62,207 nucleotides of DNA from Chengkuizengella sediminis (GTDB lineage Bacteria; Bacillota; Bacilli; Paenibacillales; KCTC-33759): contig NZ_SIJC01000016.1 in the NCBI RefSeq assembly GCF_010078385.1, positions 1 through 62,207 of the forward strand, in the 5' to 3' direction. How positions within the stretch are numbered: the stretch's first letter is position 1; every line of letters starts with the position of its first letter. Both the position numbers and the translations under genes were made by a program. The notes beneath the pieces were generated by a model that worked only from the letters and a program-made list of their open reading frames with translations, was not told where the DNA came from and ran no database searches. Below, in pieces: positions 40,127 through 51,300 of this stretch.

Positions 40127-40789
40127 GTGGGACAAAAGGTAAGCCCAATTGGCTTAAGAGTCGGAGTAATCAGAGACTGGGAATCCAAATGGTACGCTGA
40201 TAAAGAGTATGGAGATTACCTAGTAGAAGACGTGAAAATTCGTGATTATTTAAAACAAAAATTACAAGATTCTGCAGTTTCTCATTTCGATATTGAACGT
40301 GCTGCAAATCGAGTAAACATAACAATTCACACTGCAAAACCTGGTATGGTTATTGGTAAAGGTGGATCTGAAGTAGAAAACCTTCGTAACCAAATTACAA
40401 AGTTAACGAATAAAAAAGTTCACATTAATATTACTGAAATTAAAAACCCAGATGTTGTAGCAACACTAGTTGCTGAAAATATTGCACAACAACTAGAACG
40501 TCGTGTTTCTTTCCGTCGTGCAATGAAACAAGCGATCCAAAGATCAATGCGTTCAGGCGCAAAAGGAATTAAAACAATGGTCAGCGGACGTCTTGGTGGT
40601 GCTGAAATCGCTAGAAGCGAAGGGTATAGTGAAGGAACTGTTCCTCTTCATACTCTACGTGCGGATATCGATTACGGTACTGCTGAAGCTCATACAACAT
40701 ATGGTCGTCTTGGTGTAAAGGTTTGGATCTATCGCGGTGAAGTATTACCACCTGCGAAGAAAAGAGCTTCTCAGGAAGGAGGCAACTAA
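40127..40789 (+). CDS. rpsC: 30S ribosomal protein S3
   Basis: S3 helps form the mRNA entry channel and has unwinding activity together with S4 and S5. It is 220 residues long. It starts [20 protein letters not shown]. The KH domain has [13 protein letters not shown]. The GTG at 40127 follows AAGGAGGG. It is located between rplV and rplP as usual. Confidence 0.97.
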   Translation: MGQKVSPIGLRVGVIRDWESKWYADKEYGDYLVEDVKIRDYLKQKLQDSAVSHFDIERAANRVNITIHTAKPGMVIGKGGSEVENLRNQITKLTNKKVHINITEIKNPDVVATLVAENIAQQLERRVSFRRAMKQAIQRSMRSGAKGIKTMVSGRLGGAEIARSEGYSEGTVPLHTLRADIDYGTAEAHTTYGRLGVKVWIYRGEVLPPAKKRASQEGGN

Positions 40790-40791
40790 AC

Positions 40792-41226
40792 ATGTTAATG
40801 CCTAAACGTACAAAACATCGTAAAGAGCATCGCGGTTCTCTTAAAGGACGTGCAAAAGGTGGTACTGAGGTTGCTTTCGGTGAATACGGTATTCAAGCAA
40901 CAACAGCTTGTTGGATTACAAACCGTCAAATTGAAGCAGCTCGTATTGCAATGACACGTTATATGAAACGTGGTGGTAAAGTATGGATCAAAATTTTCCC
41001 TGCTAAACCGGTTACTGCTAAGCCGTTAGAAGTTCGTATGGGTAGTGGTAAAGGTAACGTTGAGAAATGGGTTGCAGTTGTTAAACCTGGTAAGGTATTA
41101 TTTGAAATTGCAGGTGTGGAAGAGGAAGTTGCTCGTGAAGCATTGAGACTTGCATCTCATAAATTACCTTGCAAAACGATTTTTGTTAAACGCAAAGAAA
41201 CGGGTGGTGAAGTAAATGAAAGCTAA
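40792..41226 (+). CDS. rplP: 50S ribosomal protein L16
   Basis: L16 contacts A-site tRNA and is important for late 50S assembly. It is 144 residues long. [19 protein letters not shown] opens the protein, and [20 protein letters not shown] and [19 protein letters not shown] are conserved. The rpmC start lies within its last codons (11-base overlap). GGAGGC from the end of rpsC serves as ribosome binding site. Confidence 0.97.
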   Translation: MLMPKRTKHRKEHRGSLKGRAKGGTEVAFGEYGIQATTACWITNRQIEAARIAMTRYMKRGGKVWIKIFPAKPVTAKPLEVRMGSGKGNVEKWVAVVKPGKVLFEIAGVEEEVAREALRLASHKLPCKTIFVKRKETGGEVNES

Positions 41227-41413
41227 TGATTTTCGTAACTTAACCACTGCTGAGATAGAGCAAAAAATTACAGGTTTTAAAGAAGAGCTTTTTAACCTTC
41301 GTTTTCAAATGGCTACTGGTCAACTTGATAACCCTGGACAAATAAGAATCGTTCGTAAAGCAATTGCACGCGCTAAAACGGTTCTAAGAGAAAGAGAACT
41401 TGGGATTAATTAA
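41216..41413 (+). CDS. rpmC: 50S ribosomal protein L29
   Basis: L29 is a small two-helix protein by the tunnel exit. It is 65 residues long. [17 protein letters not shown] and [18 protein letters not shown] are the family core. The start overlaps rplP by 11 bases, with GGTGG upstream. Confidence 0.95.
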   Translation: MKANDFRNLTTAEIEQKITGFKEELFNLRFQMATGQLDNPGQIRIVRKAIARAKTVLRERELGIN

Positions 41414-41458
41414 CACAGTGAAAAGACTGTATGATATATCCAGAGAGGAGGGCACTGA

Positions 41459-41722
41459 ATGAGTGAACGTAATGATCGCAGAGTCCAAATTGGTAAAGTA
41501 GTCAGCGATAAAATGGACAAAACAGTTGTTGTTGCTGTGGAAACTTATAAAAAACACTCTCTTTATCATAAAAGACTAAAGGTTACTAAAAAATTCAAAG
41601 CGCATGATGAGAACAACGAAGCTAAAATCGGTGATACGGTTAAAATCATGGAGACTCGTCCGCTATCAAAAGATAAGCGCTGGAGATTAGTAGAGATTAC
41701 TGAAAAAGCTGTAATTATATAA
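41459..41722 (+). CDS. rpsQ: 30S ribosomal protein S17
   Basis: S17 is a primary 16S rRNA-binding protein with an OB-fold. It is 87 residues long. [19 protein letters not shown] and [13 protein letters not shown] are signature segments. GAGAGGAGGG precedes the ATG. It lies between rpmC and rplN. Confidence 0.96.
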   Translation: MSERNDRRVQIGKVVSDKMDKTVVVAVETYKKHSLYHKRLKVTKKFKAHDENNEAKIGDTVKIMETRPLSKDKRWRLVEITEKAVII

Positions 41723-41753
41723 GCACGTATGATAGACGGAAGGAGGGACTAAC

Positions 41754-42122
41754 ATGATCCAAGCATTTACTCGCTTAAAAGGTGCTGATAACTCTGGTGC
41801 AAAAGAATTAATGTGTATTCGAGTGTTAGGTGGTACTGGACGTCGTACAGCTAACATCGGAGATATGATTGTTTGTTCAGTCAAACAAGCAACGCCAGGT
41901 GGAGTTGTCAAAAAAGGTGATGTCGTTAGAGCCGTTATAGTTCGTACTAAACGAGGATCTAGACGTAATGATGGTTCATATATTACTTTTGATGAAAATG
42001 CTGCAGTACTTATTAAAGATGATAAGAGTCCGAGAGGAACACGTATCTTTGGTCCTGTAGCACGTGAACTTCGTGATCGGAATTACATGAAGATTGTATC
42101 TCTAGCTCCAGAAGTAATTTAA
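41754..42122 (+). CDS. rplN: 50S ribosomal protein L14
   Basis: L14 forms an intersubunit bridge and is the binding site for the silencing factor RsfS. It is 122 residues long. [18 protein letters not shown] and [17 protein letters not shown] are highly conserved. GGAAGGAGGG precedes the ATG. Confidence 0.97.
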   Translation: MIQAFTRLKGADNSGAKELMCIRVLGGTGRRTANIGDMIVCSVKQATPGGVVKKGDVVRAVIVRTKRGSRRNDGSYITFDENAAVLIKDDKSPRGTRIFGPVARELRDRNYMKIVSLAPEVI

Positions 42123-42161
42123 TGAAAATAGCTTTTAAAAGCCAGGAGGTGTAAAGAAGAG

Positions 42162-42512
42162 ATGCCAAAGCCAAAAAAATTAGAGAGTCATAACAATAAA
42201 TTACACGTAAAAAAGGAAGACACAGTGATTGTTATCGCTGGTAAAGATAAAGGTAAAAAAGGACGCATCATTCAAGCTATACCTAGACAAAACAAAGTGC
42301 TTGTTGAAGGAGTAAACTTGATAAAAAAACATGCTAGACCAAGTCAAGATAATCCACAAGGCGGGATTATAACACAAGAGGCTCCCATTCATGTTTCTAA
42401 CGTGATGTTGGCAGATCCAAAGACCGGAAAACCAACTCGTATTGGTCATAAAGTATTGGATAATGGGAAAAAGGTTCGTGTGGCAAAGAAATCAGGTCAA
42501 GTGATTGACTAA
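42162..42512 (+). CDS. rplX: 50S ribosomal protein L24
   Basis: L24 initiates 50S assembly and borders the tunnel exit. It contains a KOW motif ([20 protein letters not shown]). It is 116 residues long, slightly longer than Bacillus L24 (103), with a basic N-terminal extension [18 protein letters not shown]. The ATG at 42162 follows AGGAGGTG. An internal start is not needed. Confidence 0.95.
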   Translation: MPKPKKLESHNNKLHVKKEDTVIVIAGKDKGKKGRIIQAIPRQNKVLVEGVNLIKKHARPSQDNPQGGIITQEAPIHVSNVMLADPKTGKPTRIGHKVLDNGKKVRVAKKSGQVID

Positions 42513-42541
42513 TCGTTTGCAGGAAGGAGGTTAAAACAATC

Positions 42542-43084
42542 ATGGCAGCTAGATTAAAGGATCGTTATTTAAACGAAATAACACCATCTTTAATTCAAAA
42601 GTTTAACTACACTACAGTGATGCAAGTTCCTAAAATCGAGAAGATTGTTGTGAATATGGGAGTCGGTGAAGCGATCTCAAATTCAAAAATTTTAGATTCC
42701 GCTGTTGAAGATTTGCAAACTATTACAGGTCAAAAACCAGTAATTACCAAAGCAAAGAAATCAATTGCTGGATTTAAACTTCGTGAAGGAATGCCAATTG
42801 GAGTAAAAGTTACTCTACGTGGTAATCGCATGTATCACTTTTTAGATAAATTAGTAAATGTTACTTTACCTCGTGTACGTGACTTCCGTGGTGTATCTAA
42901 AAAGTCATTTGATGGTAGAGGAAACTATACTTTAGGACTAAAAGAGCAAATCATATTCCCAGAGATTGAATATGATCAAATTGATAAAGTACGCGGTATG
43001 GATATTGTAGTAGTAACTACAGCCAATACTGATGAAGAAGCTAGAGAATTACTAGCACAAGTTGGAATGCCTTTCGCAAAATAA
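42542..43084 (+). CDS. rplE: 50S ribosomal protein L5
   Basis: L5 binds 5S rRNA and contacts P-site tRNA and the 30S head. It is 180 residues long. [20 protein letters not shown] and [20 protein letters not shown] are conserved. The ATG at 42542 follows GGAAGGAGG. The rpsZ gene follows 58 bases later. Confidence 0.97.
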   Translation: MAARLKDRYLNEITPSLIQKFNYTTVMQVPKIEKIVVNMGVGEAISNSKILDSAVEDLQTITGQKPVITKAKKSIAGFKLREGMPIGVKVTLRGNRMYHFLDKLVNVTLPRVRDFRGVSKKSFDGRGNYTLGLKEQIIFPEIEYDQIDKVRGMDIVVVTTANTDEEARELLAQVGMPFAK

Positions 43085-43142
43085 AGGAACCACATTAAAA
43101 ATCGGATTGCTTAGAAGAATCCAATATCGGAGGTGTATACAA

Positions 43143-43328
43143 GTGGCCAAAACTTCGATGGTCGTTAAGCAAAAACGTAAACCAAAATTTAAAGTACGTG
43201 CATATACACGTTGTGAACGTTGCGGAAGACCGCATTCCGTTTTACGTAAGTTTAAAATATGTAGAATTTGTTTTCGTGAGTTAGCATACAAAGGTCAAAT
43301 CCCAGGTGTTAAAAAAGCAAGCTGGTAA
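43143..43328 (+). CDS. rpsZ: 30S ribosomal protein S14 type Z (zinc form)
   Basis: This is the short 61-residue S14 with two CxxC pairs (CERC and CRIC), the zinc-containing form. A zinc-independent longer paralogue is often carried elsewhere but is not in this window. The GTG at 43143 follows CGGAGGTG at 9 bases. The longer frame from 43062 runs inside rplE. The [11 protein letters not shown] tail is typical. Confidence 0.96.
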   Translation: MAKTSMVVKQKRKPKFKVRAYTRCERCGRPHSVLRKFKICRICFRELAYKGQIPGVKKASW

Positions 43329-43358
43329 TAACCTATTTCGGGAAGGAGGTTACTTAAT

Positions 43359-43757
43359 ATGTCTATGTCAGATCCAATTGCTGATATGTTAACACGTATT
43401 CGTAACGCAAATACTGTTCGTCATGAAACGGTAGAAATTCCAGCATCAAAAATTAAAAAGGATATTGCTGAAATTTTAAAAAGTGAAGGTTTTATCCGAG
43501 ATGCTGAGTATATAGATGATAATAAACAAGGATTGATCCGTATTTTCTTGAAATATGGAATTGAAAATGAACGTGTTATTACTGGATTGAAAAGAATCAG
43601 TAAACCAGGGTTACGCGTTTATGCTAAAAATGAACAATTACCACGTGTTCTTGGTGGTTTAGGGATTGCAATCATCTCTACTTCCAAAGGTTTAATGAGC
43701 GATAAAGGTGCTCGTCAAGCTAAATCAGGTGGAGAAGTATTATGTTACGTATGGTAA
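43359..43757 (+). CDS. rpsH: 30S ribosomal protein S8
   Basis: S8 is a primary 16S rRNA binder and, in enterics, the spc-operon translational repressor. It is 132 residues long. [19 protein letters not shown] and [20 protein letters not shown] are conserved. GGAAGGAGG precedes the ATG. There is a second in-frame ATG two codons later. Confidence 0.97.
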   Translation: MSMSDPIADMLTRIRNANTVRHETVEIPASKIKKDIAEILKSEGFIRDAEYIDDNKQGLIRIFLKYGIENERVITGLKRISKPGLRVYAKNEQLPRVLGGLGIAIISTSKGLMSDKGARQAKSGGEVLCYVW

Positions 43758-43794
43758 AAATGAATTCTTTTGTACGAACGGAGGTGTAAACAAC

Positions 43795-44331
43795 ATGTCT
43801 AGAATTGGAAAAAAAGTAATTGAAATTCCAAACGGAGTTACAATTAATTTAAAAGATAAATCAATTCAAGTTAAGGGACCAAAAGGTGAGCTTTCAAGAG
43901 ACTTTCATAAAGATATGAATGTTATCGTAGAGGAAAAGGAAGTTCGTGTTGAACGTCCTTCTGATAATAAATTGCATCGTTCTTTACATGGAACAACTCG
44001 TAGTGTCATTTCTAACATGGTAAGTGGAGTAACTGAAGGATTTACAAAATCTTTAGATCTTGTAGGTGTTGGATACCGAGTAAACAAATCTGGGAAAAAG
44101 ATTGTTCTTAACGTAGGTTATTCACATCCAGTTGAAATCGAACCAGAAACTGGTATCGAATTTGATGTTCCTTCAAACACGAAAATTATCGTAAAAGGAA
44201 TTGACAAAGAGCGTGTAGGCGCAGTTGCTGCAAATATTCGTTCTGTACGTGAGCCTGAACCTTATAAAGGTAAAGGGATTAAATACGAAAATGAGCGTAT
44301 TCTTCGTAAAGAAGGTAAAACAGGTAAATAA
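43795..44331 (+). CDS. rplF: 50S ribosomal protein L6
   Basis: L6 sits near the sarcin-ricin loop and the GTPase centre. The ATG at 43795 ([16 protein letters not shown]) is 9-10 bases after GGAGG and gives 178 residues. The frame extending to 43708 runs back into rpsH and is discarded. The C-terminal [16 protein letters not shown] is diagnostic. Confidence 0.97.
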   Translation: MSRIGKKVIEIPNGVTINLKDKSIQVKGPKGELSRDFHKDMNVIVEEKEVRVERPSDNKLHRSLHGTTRSVISNMVSGVTEGFTKSLDLVGVGYRVNKSGKKIVLNVGYSHPVEIEPETGIEFDVPSNTKIIVKGIDKERVGAVAANIRSVREPEPYKGKGIKYENERILRKEGKTGK

Positions 44332-44384
44332 TAAAATCGCATAAAGTCTTTTGTTAACATTATTCAGAAGGGAGTGTTAACGGT

Positions 44385-44747
44385 ATGATCACTAAACCTA
44401 ATAAAAACAAAATGCGTTTAAAAAGACATCTTCGTGTTCGGAAAAAAATAAATGGAACGACTTTAAAACCTCGCTTATGTGTTTTTCGTTCTTCAAAACA
44501 TATTTATGCACAGGTTATTGATGACATCAATGGTGTCACATTAGTTTCAGCTTCTACTTTAGATAAAGGCATCGAAATCTCAAACGGTGGAAATGTTGAG
44601 TCTGCAAAAAAAGTAGGAGAACTAGTTGCGAAGAAAGCGAAAGAAAAAGGAATTGAAGAAGTTGTTTTTGACCGCGGCGGATATATTTATCATGGCAGAG
44701 TGAAGGCATTAGCTGATGCTGCTAGAGAAGCTGGGTTAGATTTTTAA
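44385..44747 (+). CDS. rplR: 50S ribosomal protein L18
   Basis: L18 binds 5S rRNA together with L5. It is 120 residues long. RPRLCVF-like [19 protein letters not shown] and [20 protein letters not shown] are family signatures. AAGGGAG precedes the ATG. It lies between rplF and rpsE. Confidence 0.96.
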   Translation: MITKPNKNKMRLKRHLRVRKKINGTTLKPRLCVFRSSKHIYAQVIDDINGVTLVSASTLDKGIEISNGGNVESAKKVGELVAKKAKEKGIEEVVFDRGGYIYHGRVKALADAAREAGLDF

Positions 44748-44774
44748 AAAATTGATTACAAGGAGGTTTATCCT

Positions 44775-45272
44775 TTGCGCGTAGATCCCAATGCTTTAGA
44801 ATTAAACGAAAAAGTCGTTAATATAAATCGAGTTGCTAAAGTAGTTAAAGGTGGACGTCGTTTTAGTTTCAGTGCATTAGTTGTTGTAGGAGATGGAAAC
44901 GGCTGGGTAGGTGCAGGAATCGGTAAAGCTTCTGAAGTTCCAGATGCAATAAGAAAAGGAATTGACGATGCTAAGAAGAATTTAGTTAAAGTACCGATTA
45001 TTGACACTAGTATTCCACATTTAGTAACAGGTCGCTTTGGTGCAGGTAAAGTATTATTAAAACCAGCATCAAAAGGTACAGGTGTTATTGCAGGCGGTCC
45101 TGTTCGTGCGGTATTAGAACTTGCAGGTGTAGGAGATATCCTAACAAAATCTTTAGGTTCTTCTAATCCCATTAACATGGTGAATGCAACACTTGAAGGT
45201 TTAGGACGTTTAAAAAGAGTTGAAGATGTTGCAAAATTACGTGGTAAAACTGTAAAAGAAATTTTAGGTTAG
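44775..45272 (+). CDS. rpsE: 30S ribosomal protein S5
   Basis: S5 lies at the mRNA entry and affects accuracy. It is 165 residues long. [20 protein letters not shown] contains the spectinomycin-linked loop without deletion, so a wild-type phenotype is expected. [19 protein letters not shown] is conserved. The TTG start at 44775 follows AAGGAGG. Confidence 0.96.
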   Translation: MRVDPNALELNEKVVNINRVAKVVKGGRRFSFSALVVVGDGNGWVGAGIGKASEVPDAIRKGIDDAKKNLVKVPIIDTSIPHLVTGRFGAGKVLLKPASKGTGVIAGGPVRAVLELAGVGDILTKSLGSSNPINMVNATLEGLGRLKRVEDVAKLRGKTVKEILG

Positions 45273-45284
45273 GAGGGGAACATT

Positions 45285-45467
45285 TTGGCGAATAAAATTG
45301 AAATTACCCTCAAACGTAGTTTGATTGGTCGTCCGGAGGATCAAAGAGTTACAGTTAAAACGTTGGGTTTAGGAAAATTAAACTCATCTGTAGTTCAACC
45401 AGACAATCCGGCAATAAGAGGAATGGTTAAAAAAGTTGCTCATTTAATCGAAGTTAAAGAAATATAA
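45285..45467 (+). CDS. rpmD: 50S ribosomal protein L30
   Basis: This is a small 60-residue large-subunit protein. [20 protein letters not shown] and [13 protein letters not shown] match the L30 family. It has a TTG start at 45285 after TAGGAGGGG. Position between rpsE and rplO is canonical. Confidence 0.95.
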   Translation: MANKIEITLKRSLIGRPEDQRVTVKTLGLGKLNSSVVQPDNPAIRGMVKKVAHLIEVKEI

Positions 45468-45513
45468 GCATCAACCTGAAATAACCATATGAATCAATTA
45501 AGGAGGTGCGACA

Positions 45514-45954
45514 ATGAAACTACACGAACTATCTCCAGCTCCAGGATCACGTCATACTCGTAAGCGTGTAGGACGAGGTACTGGAAGTGGTAAAGGAAAA
45601 ACTGCTGGTCGTGGACATAAAGGACAAAATTCACGTTCTGGTGGCGGAGTTCGCCCAGGATTTGAAGGTGGACAAAACCCGATCTTTAATCGTTTACCTA
45701 AACGAGGGTTCACTAACATTCACCGTAAAGAATATGCAGTAGTTAACGTGGATGAGTTGAACAAGTTTGCGGCAGGTACCGAAATTACTCCTGAAACATT
45801 AAAAGAATCCGGAATTGTTAAAAATGCAAAAAGCGGAATCAAAATTTTAGGAACTGGCGAGATTACTGTAAGTCTTTCAGTTAAAGCAAATAAGTTTTCT
45901 CAAACTGCCGTGGCTAAGATCGAAGCTGCTGGCGGCAAAACCGAGGTGATTTAA
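45514..45954 (+). CDS. rplO: 50S ribosomal protein L15
   Basis: L15 has a glycine-rich rRNA-threading N-terminus ([19 protein letters not shown]) and a globular C-terminal half. It is 146 residues long. AAGGAGGTG precedes the ATG. Its stop overlaps the secY start by one base, coupling ribosome and translocon synthesis. Confidence 0.97.
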   Translation: MKLHELSPAPGSRHTRKRVGRGTGSGKGKTAGRGHKGQNSRSGGGVRPGFEGGQNPIFNRLPKRGFTNIHRKEYAVVNVDELNKFAAGTEITPETLKESGIVKNAKSGIKILGTGEITVSLSVKANKFSQTAVAKIEAAGGKTEVI

Positions 45955-47249
45955 TGTTTAGAACAATTTCGAATATCATGAAGGTTGAAGATTTACGTAA
46001 AAAAATTCTATTCACTTTATTAATATTAATTGTTTTTAGAGTTGGTAGTTTCATACCAGTACCGAACATTAATGTTGATGCACTAAAGAGCTTTGGTGAA
46101 GCTCAAGAAGGTATATTCGGTTTGATCAATACTTTTTCTGGTGGAGCGTTGTTTAATTTCTCTATCTTTGCAATGGGAATCATGCCTTACATTACGGCTT
46201 CCATTATCGTTCAATTGTTGACGATGGATGTTATTCCTAAATTTGTACAGTGGGCAAAAGAAGGCGAAGCTGGAAAAAGAAAATTGGCTCAGGTAACAAG
46301 ATATGGAACGATCATATTAGGTTTAGTTCAAGCATATGGTTTATCTATTGGATTTAACACACAGTATAACATGGTTATTAATCCAAGCTTTATGATTTAC
46401 ACGATTATTGCGATTGTATTAACTGCTGGTACAGCATTTTTAATGTGGATTGGTGAGCAAATCACTGAAAAAGGGATTGGTAATGGAATTTCCATTATTA
46501 TCTTTGCTGGTATCGTTGCAGGTATTCCTGATATGTCAAAACAAATATATACTTCTCTTTTTGTTGCAGAAGACGTTACTATGTTTTTAAGTGTATTGAA
46601 ACTAGTTTTAATTCTAATTTCAGTTTTATTAATTGTAGTTGGCGTAATCTTTGTTCAACAAGGGGTTCGTAGAATTCCTGTTCAATATGCGAAACGTGTT
46701 GTAGGAAGAAAAATGTATGGTGGTCAATCTACTCATATTCCATTAAAGGTTAATGCTGCAGGGGTAATTCCTGTTATTTTTGCATTATCACTAATTATCT
46801 TCCCTACTACAATTGCTAGCTTTTTCGCAGGCAATGGAGTAGCAGATTGGATTTTAGCAAATTTATATTATGATCAACCACTTGGCATGTTTTTATATGT
46901 TGTACTGATTATAGGGTTTACTTACTTCTATACATTTGTACAAATAAATCCAGTGCAAATGGCAGATCAAATGAAGAAAAACGGTGGTTATATTCCAGGT
47001 ATACGACCAGGGAAAACAACGGCCGCATATATTACGAAATTGATGACTAGAATCACATTATCAGGTGCTATCTTCTTAGCATTAATTTCTATTTTACCTG
47101 TAATATTTATTAAAATAGCAGGCTTACCAGCATCAGTAACGATTGGTGGAACATCATTACTTATCGTAGTAGGTGTTGGTCTTGAAACAATGAAACAAGT
47201 AGAAAGTCAGTTAATTAAACGACACTACAAAGGTTTCATTAATAAGTAA
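45954..47249 (+). CDS. secY: Preprotein translocase subunit SecY
   Basis: SecY is the channel-forming subunit of the Sec translocon in the cytoplasmic membrane. Ten hydrophobic helices can be followed along its 431 residues. The plug region follows GLINTFSGGALFNFSIFAMG. The cytoplasmic ribosome/SecA-binding loops include RRIPVQYAKR and NPVQMADQMKKNGGYIPGIR. Its partner secE is at 20133-20354. Confidence 0.97.
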   Translation: MFRTISNIMKVEDLRKKILFTLLILIVFRVGSFIPVPNINVDALKSFGEAQEGIFGLINTFSGGALFNFSIFAMGIMPYITASIIVQLLTMDVIPKFVQWAKEGEAGKRKLAQVTRYGTIILGLVQAYGLSIGFNTQYNMVINPSFMIYTIIAIVLTAGTAFLMWIGEQITEKGIGNGISIIIFAGIVAGIPDMSKQIYTSLFVAEDVTMFLSVLKLVLILISVLLIVVGVIFVQQGVRRIPVQYAKRVVGRKMYGGQSTHIPLKVNAAGVIPVIFALSLIIFPTTIASFFAGNGVADWILANLYYDQPLGMFLYVVLIIGFTYFYTFVQINPVQMADQMKKNGGYIPGIRPGKTTAAYITKLMTRITLSGAIFLALISILPVIFIKIAGLPASVTIGGTSLLIVVGVGLETMKQVESQLIKRHYKGFINK

Positions 47250-47285
47250 GTGTCTGTGTGGTCAGCAAATAGGAGGTTATCATAA

Positions 47286-47939
47286 GTGAATATTATTTTC
47301 ATGGGTCCTCCTGGTGCAGGTAAAGGGACTCAAGCCGAGAGGATTGTAGAAGAATTAAACATTCCTCATATCTCTACTGGGGATGCCTTTCGCTTGGCTA
47401 TGAGTCAAGGCACTTCACTAGGATTGAAAGCTAAAGAATATGTAGATCAAGGACTTTTAGTTCCTGATGAAATAACGATTGGAATTGTCACTGAACGTTT
47501 GTTGCAGGAAGATTGCAACAATGGTTTCCTCTTGGATGGTTTTCCAAGAACAATTCCACAAGCAGAAGCGTTAGACGAGTTTTTAAAAGTAAATGGAAAA
47601 ACGATAAATCATGTGATTAATCTTTCTGTTAACCGCGAGTTTCTGTTAGCAAGATTAACTGGGCGTAGAATTTGTAAAAATTGTGGTTCTACCTACCATG
47701 TAATATTTAATCCACCAAAACAAGAAAATGTATGTGACAAATGTTCTGGTGAATTGTATCAACGTTCAGATGATACAGAGGAAAAGGTAGGAACGCGCCT
47801 TGATGAATATATGAGTAAAACGGCTCCATTGCTTGATTTTTATGATAAAAAAGATTTATTGAGACAGGTAGATGGAGAACAATCCATTGATGAAGTTACT
47901 GGTGATATCATTTCTTTAATGAGAGGTCAAAATAAATGA
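47286..47939 (+). CDS. adk: Adenylate kinase
   Basis: Adk equilibrates ATP + AMP with 2 ADP. The P-loop is [10 protein letters not shown] (residues 7-16). The LID domain contains a Gram-positive zinc site, CKNCGSTYH and [19 protein letters not shown] is the AMP-site segment. The GTG start at 47286 follows AGGAGG. It is 217 residues long. It overlaps map by 4 bases (ATGA). Confidence 0.97.
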   Translation: MNIIFMGPPGAGKGTQAERIVEELNIPHISTGDAFRLAMSQGTSLGLKAKEYVDQGLLVPDEITIGIVTERLLQEDCNNGFLLDGFPRTIPQAEALDEFLKVNGKTINHVINLSVNREFLLARLTGRRICKNCGSTYHVIFNPPKQENVCDKCSGELYQRSDDTEEKVGTRLDEYMSKTAPLLDFYDKKDLLRQVDGEQSIDEVTGDIISLMRGQNK

Positions 47940-48688
47940 TCATTTGCAAATCTGAAGCAGAATTAAATTATATGCGTGAGGCAGGTCGTATCGTAGCAGA
48001 AACTCATCGTGAAATTGCGAAAGTGATTCAGCCGGGTATTACGACATTAGAGATTGACCGAATCGCTGAAAAATTTATTGGCAATCAGAATGCATCGCCT
48101 TCCTTTAAAGGTTATAATGGCTTTCCTGCCAGTGTATGTGCTTCAGTAAATGAAGAATTGGTACATGGTTTTCCTAGTGAAAGAGTATTAAATGAAGGTG
48201 ATATCATTAGCATTGATATTGGTGCTGAGTACAATGGGTATCATGGTGATTCTGCTTGGACCTATCCTGTAGGCAGCATATCAAATGAAGCACAGAGGCT
48301 GTTAGATGTCACTGAAAAATCATTATATGCAGGCTTAGAAGAAGCCAAATCAGATGTTCGTTTATATACGATCTCACATGCTATTCAAAAATGCATTGAA
48401 GATGAAGGTTTTTCTGTTGTTAGAGAATATGTCGGGCATGGCATAGGAGCCAATCTACATGAAGAACCACAGATCCCAAACTTCGGTCTACCAAACAGAG
48501 GACCTCGTTTGAAACCTGGTATGGTATTGGCTATTGAACCGATGGTTGTCGCAGGTGAGCGTTTTGTCAAAACGTTGGATGACGATTGGACAGTTGTTAG
48601 TACAGATGGAACATTATGTGCACACTTTGAGCATACAATTGCGATTACAACTGATGGTTATGAGATATTAACCAAGGTTGATATGTAG
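47936..48688 (+). CDS. map: Methionine aminopeptidase, type I
   Basis: Map removes the initiator methionine from nascent proteins. The five metal ligands of the pita-bread fold are visible in [17 protein letters not shown] (two Asp), [12 protein letters not shown] (His), IEPMVV (Glu) and FEHTIAIT (Glu). It is 250 residues long. It is translationally coupled to adk by a 4-base overlap, the usual adk-map arrangement inside the spc operon. Confidence 0.96.
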   Translation: MIICKSEAELNYMREAGRIVAETHREIAKVIQPGITTLEIDRIAEKFIGNQNASPSFKGYNGFPASVCASVNEELVHGFPSERVLNEGDIISIDIGAEYNGYHGDSAWTYPVGSISNEAQRLLDVTEKSLYAGLEEAKSDVRLYTISHAIQKCIEDEGFSVVREYVGHGIGANLHEEPQIPNFGLPNRGPRLKPGMVLAIEPMVVAGERFVKTLDDDWTVVSTDGTLCAHFEHTIAITTDGYEILTKVDM

Positions 48689-48699
48689 GTGATATTAGA

Positions 48700-49008
48700 G
48701 TGGATGAATCGAGTATACCTAGGTTGGGTCAAATAGCAAAAGTGATTCGTGGTAGAGACAGTGATAAATATGCTGTAATAATCGATGTAGTGGATGAGCG
48801 ATATGTGCTTATTGCTGACGGTGATAAACGCAAATTTGATAATCCGAAAAAGAAAAACATTCTTCATCTTGAATTGCAGGATGAAATTAGTAATGAAGTA
48901 GTTAACAGTTTGAATGAGACGGGTAGAGTTACAAATGGGAAATTACGATTTTCTATTAGTCGACATTTAGAAAACATTCAAACTGATGAAGACTTGAAAG
49001 GAGAATGA
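48700..49008 (+). CDS. KOW domain-containing RNA-binding protein (L14e/YbzG-like)
   Basis: The protein has a short N-terminal KOW/SH3-like domain with [20 protein letters not shown] and [14 protein letters not shown], resembling archaeal/eukaryotic L14e and the YbzG-type proteins found between map and infA in Bacillales. The C-terminal third is less conserved. The GTG start at 48700 is chosen. It is 102 residues long. A role at the ribosome is inferred only from domain and position. Its stop overlaps the infA ribosome binding region. Confidence 0.85.
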   Translation: MDESSIPRLGQIAKVIRGRDSDKYAVIIDVVDERYVLIADGDKRKFDNPKKKNILHLELQDEISNEVVNSLNETGRVTNGKLRFSISRHLENIQTDEDLKGE

Positions 49009-49010
49009 TT

Positions 49011-49226
49011 GTGGCCAAGGAAGATGTAATTGAAGTTGAAGGAACTGTGATTGAACCTTTACCGAATGCGATGTTTAGAGTTGAACTCGAAAATGGACAT
49101 GAAATACTTGCTCATATATCAGGCAAACTAAGAATGAATTTTATTCGTATTTTAACAGGAGACAGAGTGGTCATACAGCTCTCCCCATATGATCTTTCAA
49201 GGGGACGTATCACTTATCGGAAATAA
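49011..49226 (+). CDS. infA: Translation initiation factor IF-1
   Basis: IF-1 occupies the A site of the 30S subunit during initiation. It is an OB-fold protein of 71 residues. The GTG at 49011 gives the universal [13 protein letters not shown] start and is 7 bases after AAAGGAG. An ATG at 49005 would add two residues and crowd that site. [20 protein letters not shown] is conserved. Confidence 0.95.
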   Translation: MAKEDVIEVEGTVIEPLPNAMFRVELENGHEILAHISGKLRMNFIRILTGDRVVIQLSPYDLSRGRITYRK

Positions 49227-49255
49227 TGAGGATTTTACGTTTGTAAATCTCTTAG

Positions 49256-49381
<126 letters not shown>

Positions 49382-49401
49382 TAGGAGGTGTTCGCTAAGT
49401 T

Positions 49402-49767
49402 ATGGCTCGTATTGCTGGTGTAGATTTACCTCGTGATAAACGAATTGTAATTGCGCTAACTTATATATATGGTATCGGAACTACTACTGCGCAAAAAATT
49501 ATTAGTGAATCAGGATTAAATGCTGATACTCGTGTTCGTGATCTAACAGAGGACGAAGTAAGTAAATTACGTGATGCTATTGATCAAATTAAGGTAGAAG
49601 GAGATCTTCGTAGAGAGATTGCTCTAAATGTTAAACGCCTTATGGAAATCGGTTGTTATCGTGGAATTCGTCATCGTCGCGGTTTACCTGTTAGAGGTCA
49701 GAAGACAAAAACGAATGCACGTACACGTAAAGGTCCTCGTAGAACAGTTGCGAATAAGAAAAAATAA
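49402..49767 (+). CDS. rpsM: 30S ribosomal protein S13
   Basis: S13 lies at the top of the 30S head and contacts P-site tRNA. It is 121 residues long. [20 protein letters not shown] and the basic C-terminal [20 protein letters not shown] are conserved. AGGAGGTG precedes the ATG. Confidence 0.97.
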   Translation: MARIAGVDLPRDKRIVIALTYIYGIGTTTAQKIISESGLNADTRVRDLTEDEVSKLRDAIDQIKVEGDLRREIALNVKRLMEIGCYRGIRHRRGLPVRGQKTKTNARTRKGPRRTVANKKK

Positions 49768-49789
49768 TAAATAAAAAGGAGGGATAAAG

Positions 49790-50188
49790 ATGGCAAAACC
49801 TAAAACAAAAGTGGCACGTACCAAACGCCGTGATCGTAAAAATATTGAAAATGGAGTTGCACATGTCCGTTCCACTTTTAATAATACAATTGTAACGATT
49901 ACAGATCCGCATGGTAATGCAGTTTCTTGGGCAAGTGCAGGTAATTTAGGTTTTAAAGGTTCTAAAAAAAGCACTCCGTTTGCTGCGCAAATGGCTGCAG
50001 AAGCTGCTGCGAAATCAGCAATGGAGCATGGAATGAAACATGTTGAAGTCATGGTGAAAGGTCCAGGCGCAGGACGTGAAGCTGCTATTCGTTCTTTACA
50101 AGCTGCTGGATTAGAAGTTAGCATGATTAAAGATGTGACTCCAATTCCACATAACGGATGTCGTCCACCAAAACGTCGTCGTGTGTAA
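49790..50188 (+). CDS. rpsK: 30S ribosomal protein S11
   Basis: S11 forms part of the 30S platform by the E site. It is 132 residues long. [19 protein letters not shown] and the invariant C-terminal [14 protein letters not shown] are present. AGGAGGG precedes the ATG. The 129-base gap to rpoA has a candidate promoter. Confidence 0.97.
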   Translation: MAKPKTKVARTKRRDRKNIENGVAHVRSTFNNTIVTITDPHGNAVSWASAGNLGFKGSKKSTPFAAQMAAEAAAKSAMEHGMKHVEVMVKGPGAGREAAIRSLQAAGLEVSMIKDVTPIPHNGCRPPKRRRV

Positions 50189-50203
50189 ACATGGATGAAT
50201 GAG

Positions 50204-50212
50204 TGGTATAAT
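50204..50212 (+). promoter_or_regulatory. Candidate extended -10 promoter upstream of rpoA
   Basis: TGGTATAAT (50204-50212) forms an extended -10, TGN-TATAAT, with only a weak -35 (TGTAAA at 50184-50189). A small TTGTAG/CTACAA stem follows at 50236-50259. It could give extra rpoA-rplQ transcription. Confidence 0.4.
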
Positions 50213-50317
50213 TATCCTATACGAGTGAATAATAATTGTAGAGGATTGGAATACTACAAAGTTTAATGATTTATGGTGATCCATTTTTAACGACGTTTTG
50301 AAGGAGGGTTCATTTTT

Positions 50318-51262
50318 ATGATAGAAATTGAAAAACCAAAAATTGAAACAGTATCTGTAAGTGAAGACGGAGCCTATGGAAAGTTTGTTGTAGAACCATT
50401 AGAGCGCGGGTATGGAACTACATTAGGTAATTCATTACGTCGGATTTTATTGTCCTCACTTCCAGGTGCTGCAGTATCATCAGTACAAATTGATGGAGTA
50501 CTTCATGAGTTTTCAACGATCCCTGGGGTTATGGAAGATGTAACGGAAGTTATTCTTAACCTTAAGGGACTATCTTTGAAAATTCATTCAGATGAAGAAA
50601 AAATTCTTGAAATTGATGCCGATGGTGAAGGTGACATATTAGCAGGAGATATTCGTGCAGATAGTGATGTTGAAATCTTAAATCCTGATCTACACATTGC
50701 TACCTTATCGTCAGGTGCAAGATTGCACATGCGTATCTTTGCCAATAAAGGGCGCGGATATGTAACTGCGGATAATAACAAATCAGAAGGACAGCCAATT
50801 GGAGTTATTCCAACGGATTCTATTTTTACTCCGATTACTAGAGTAAACTATAAAGTTGAGAATACTCGTGTCGGTCAAGTCACAAACTATGATAAATTGA
50901 CCCTCGAAGTTTGGACCGATGGCAGTATCCGTCCTGAGGAATCAGTAAGTTTAGGTGCTAAAATCATGAATGAACATTTAATGTTATTTGTGGGACTTAC
51001 TGATGAAGTAAAAGAAGTAGAAATTATGGTTGAAAAAGAAGAGGACAAGAAAGAAAAAGTTCTGGAGATGACAATCGAGGAACTAGATCTATCTGTTCGT
51101 TCTTACAACTGTCTAAAACGTGCCGGAATAAATACAGTTCAAGAGTTAATTACAAAAACGGAAGAGGATATGATGAAAGTTAGAAACCTCGGACGTAAAT
51201 CCTTGGAGGAAGTCCAAGAAAAATTAGCTGAACTGGCTTTAGGATTACGCACTGAAGAATAA
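50318..51262 (+). CDS. rpoA: DNA-directed RNA polymerase subunit alpha
   Basis: Alpha dimerises to nucleate polymerase assembly. It is 314 residues long. The N-terminal domain has [21 protein letters not shown] charged linker ([15 protein letters not shown]) precedes the C-terminal domain with helix-hairpin-helix segments ([18 protein letters not shown] and [16 protein letters not shown]) that bind UP elements and activators. GAAGGAGGG precedes the ATG. Confidence 0.98.
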   Translation: MIEIEKPKIETVSVSEDGAYGKFVVEPLERGYGTTLGNSLRRILLSSLPGAAVSSVQIDGVLHEFSTIPGVMEDVTEVILNLKGLSLKIHSDEEKILEIDADGEGDILAGDIRADSDVEILNPDLHIATLSSGARLHMRIFANKGRGYVTADNNKSEGQPIGVIPTDSIFTPITRVNYKVENTRVGQVTNYDKLTLEVWTDGSIRPEESVSLGAKIMNEHLMLFVGLTDEVKEVEIMVEKEEDKKEKVLEMTIEELDLSVRSYNCLKRAGINTVQELITKTEEDMMKVRNLGRKSLEEVQEKLAELALGLRTEE

Positions 51263-51300
51263 TACTAACACGATCAAACAACAAAAGGAGGGAAGAGAAC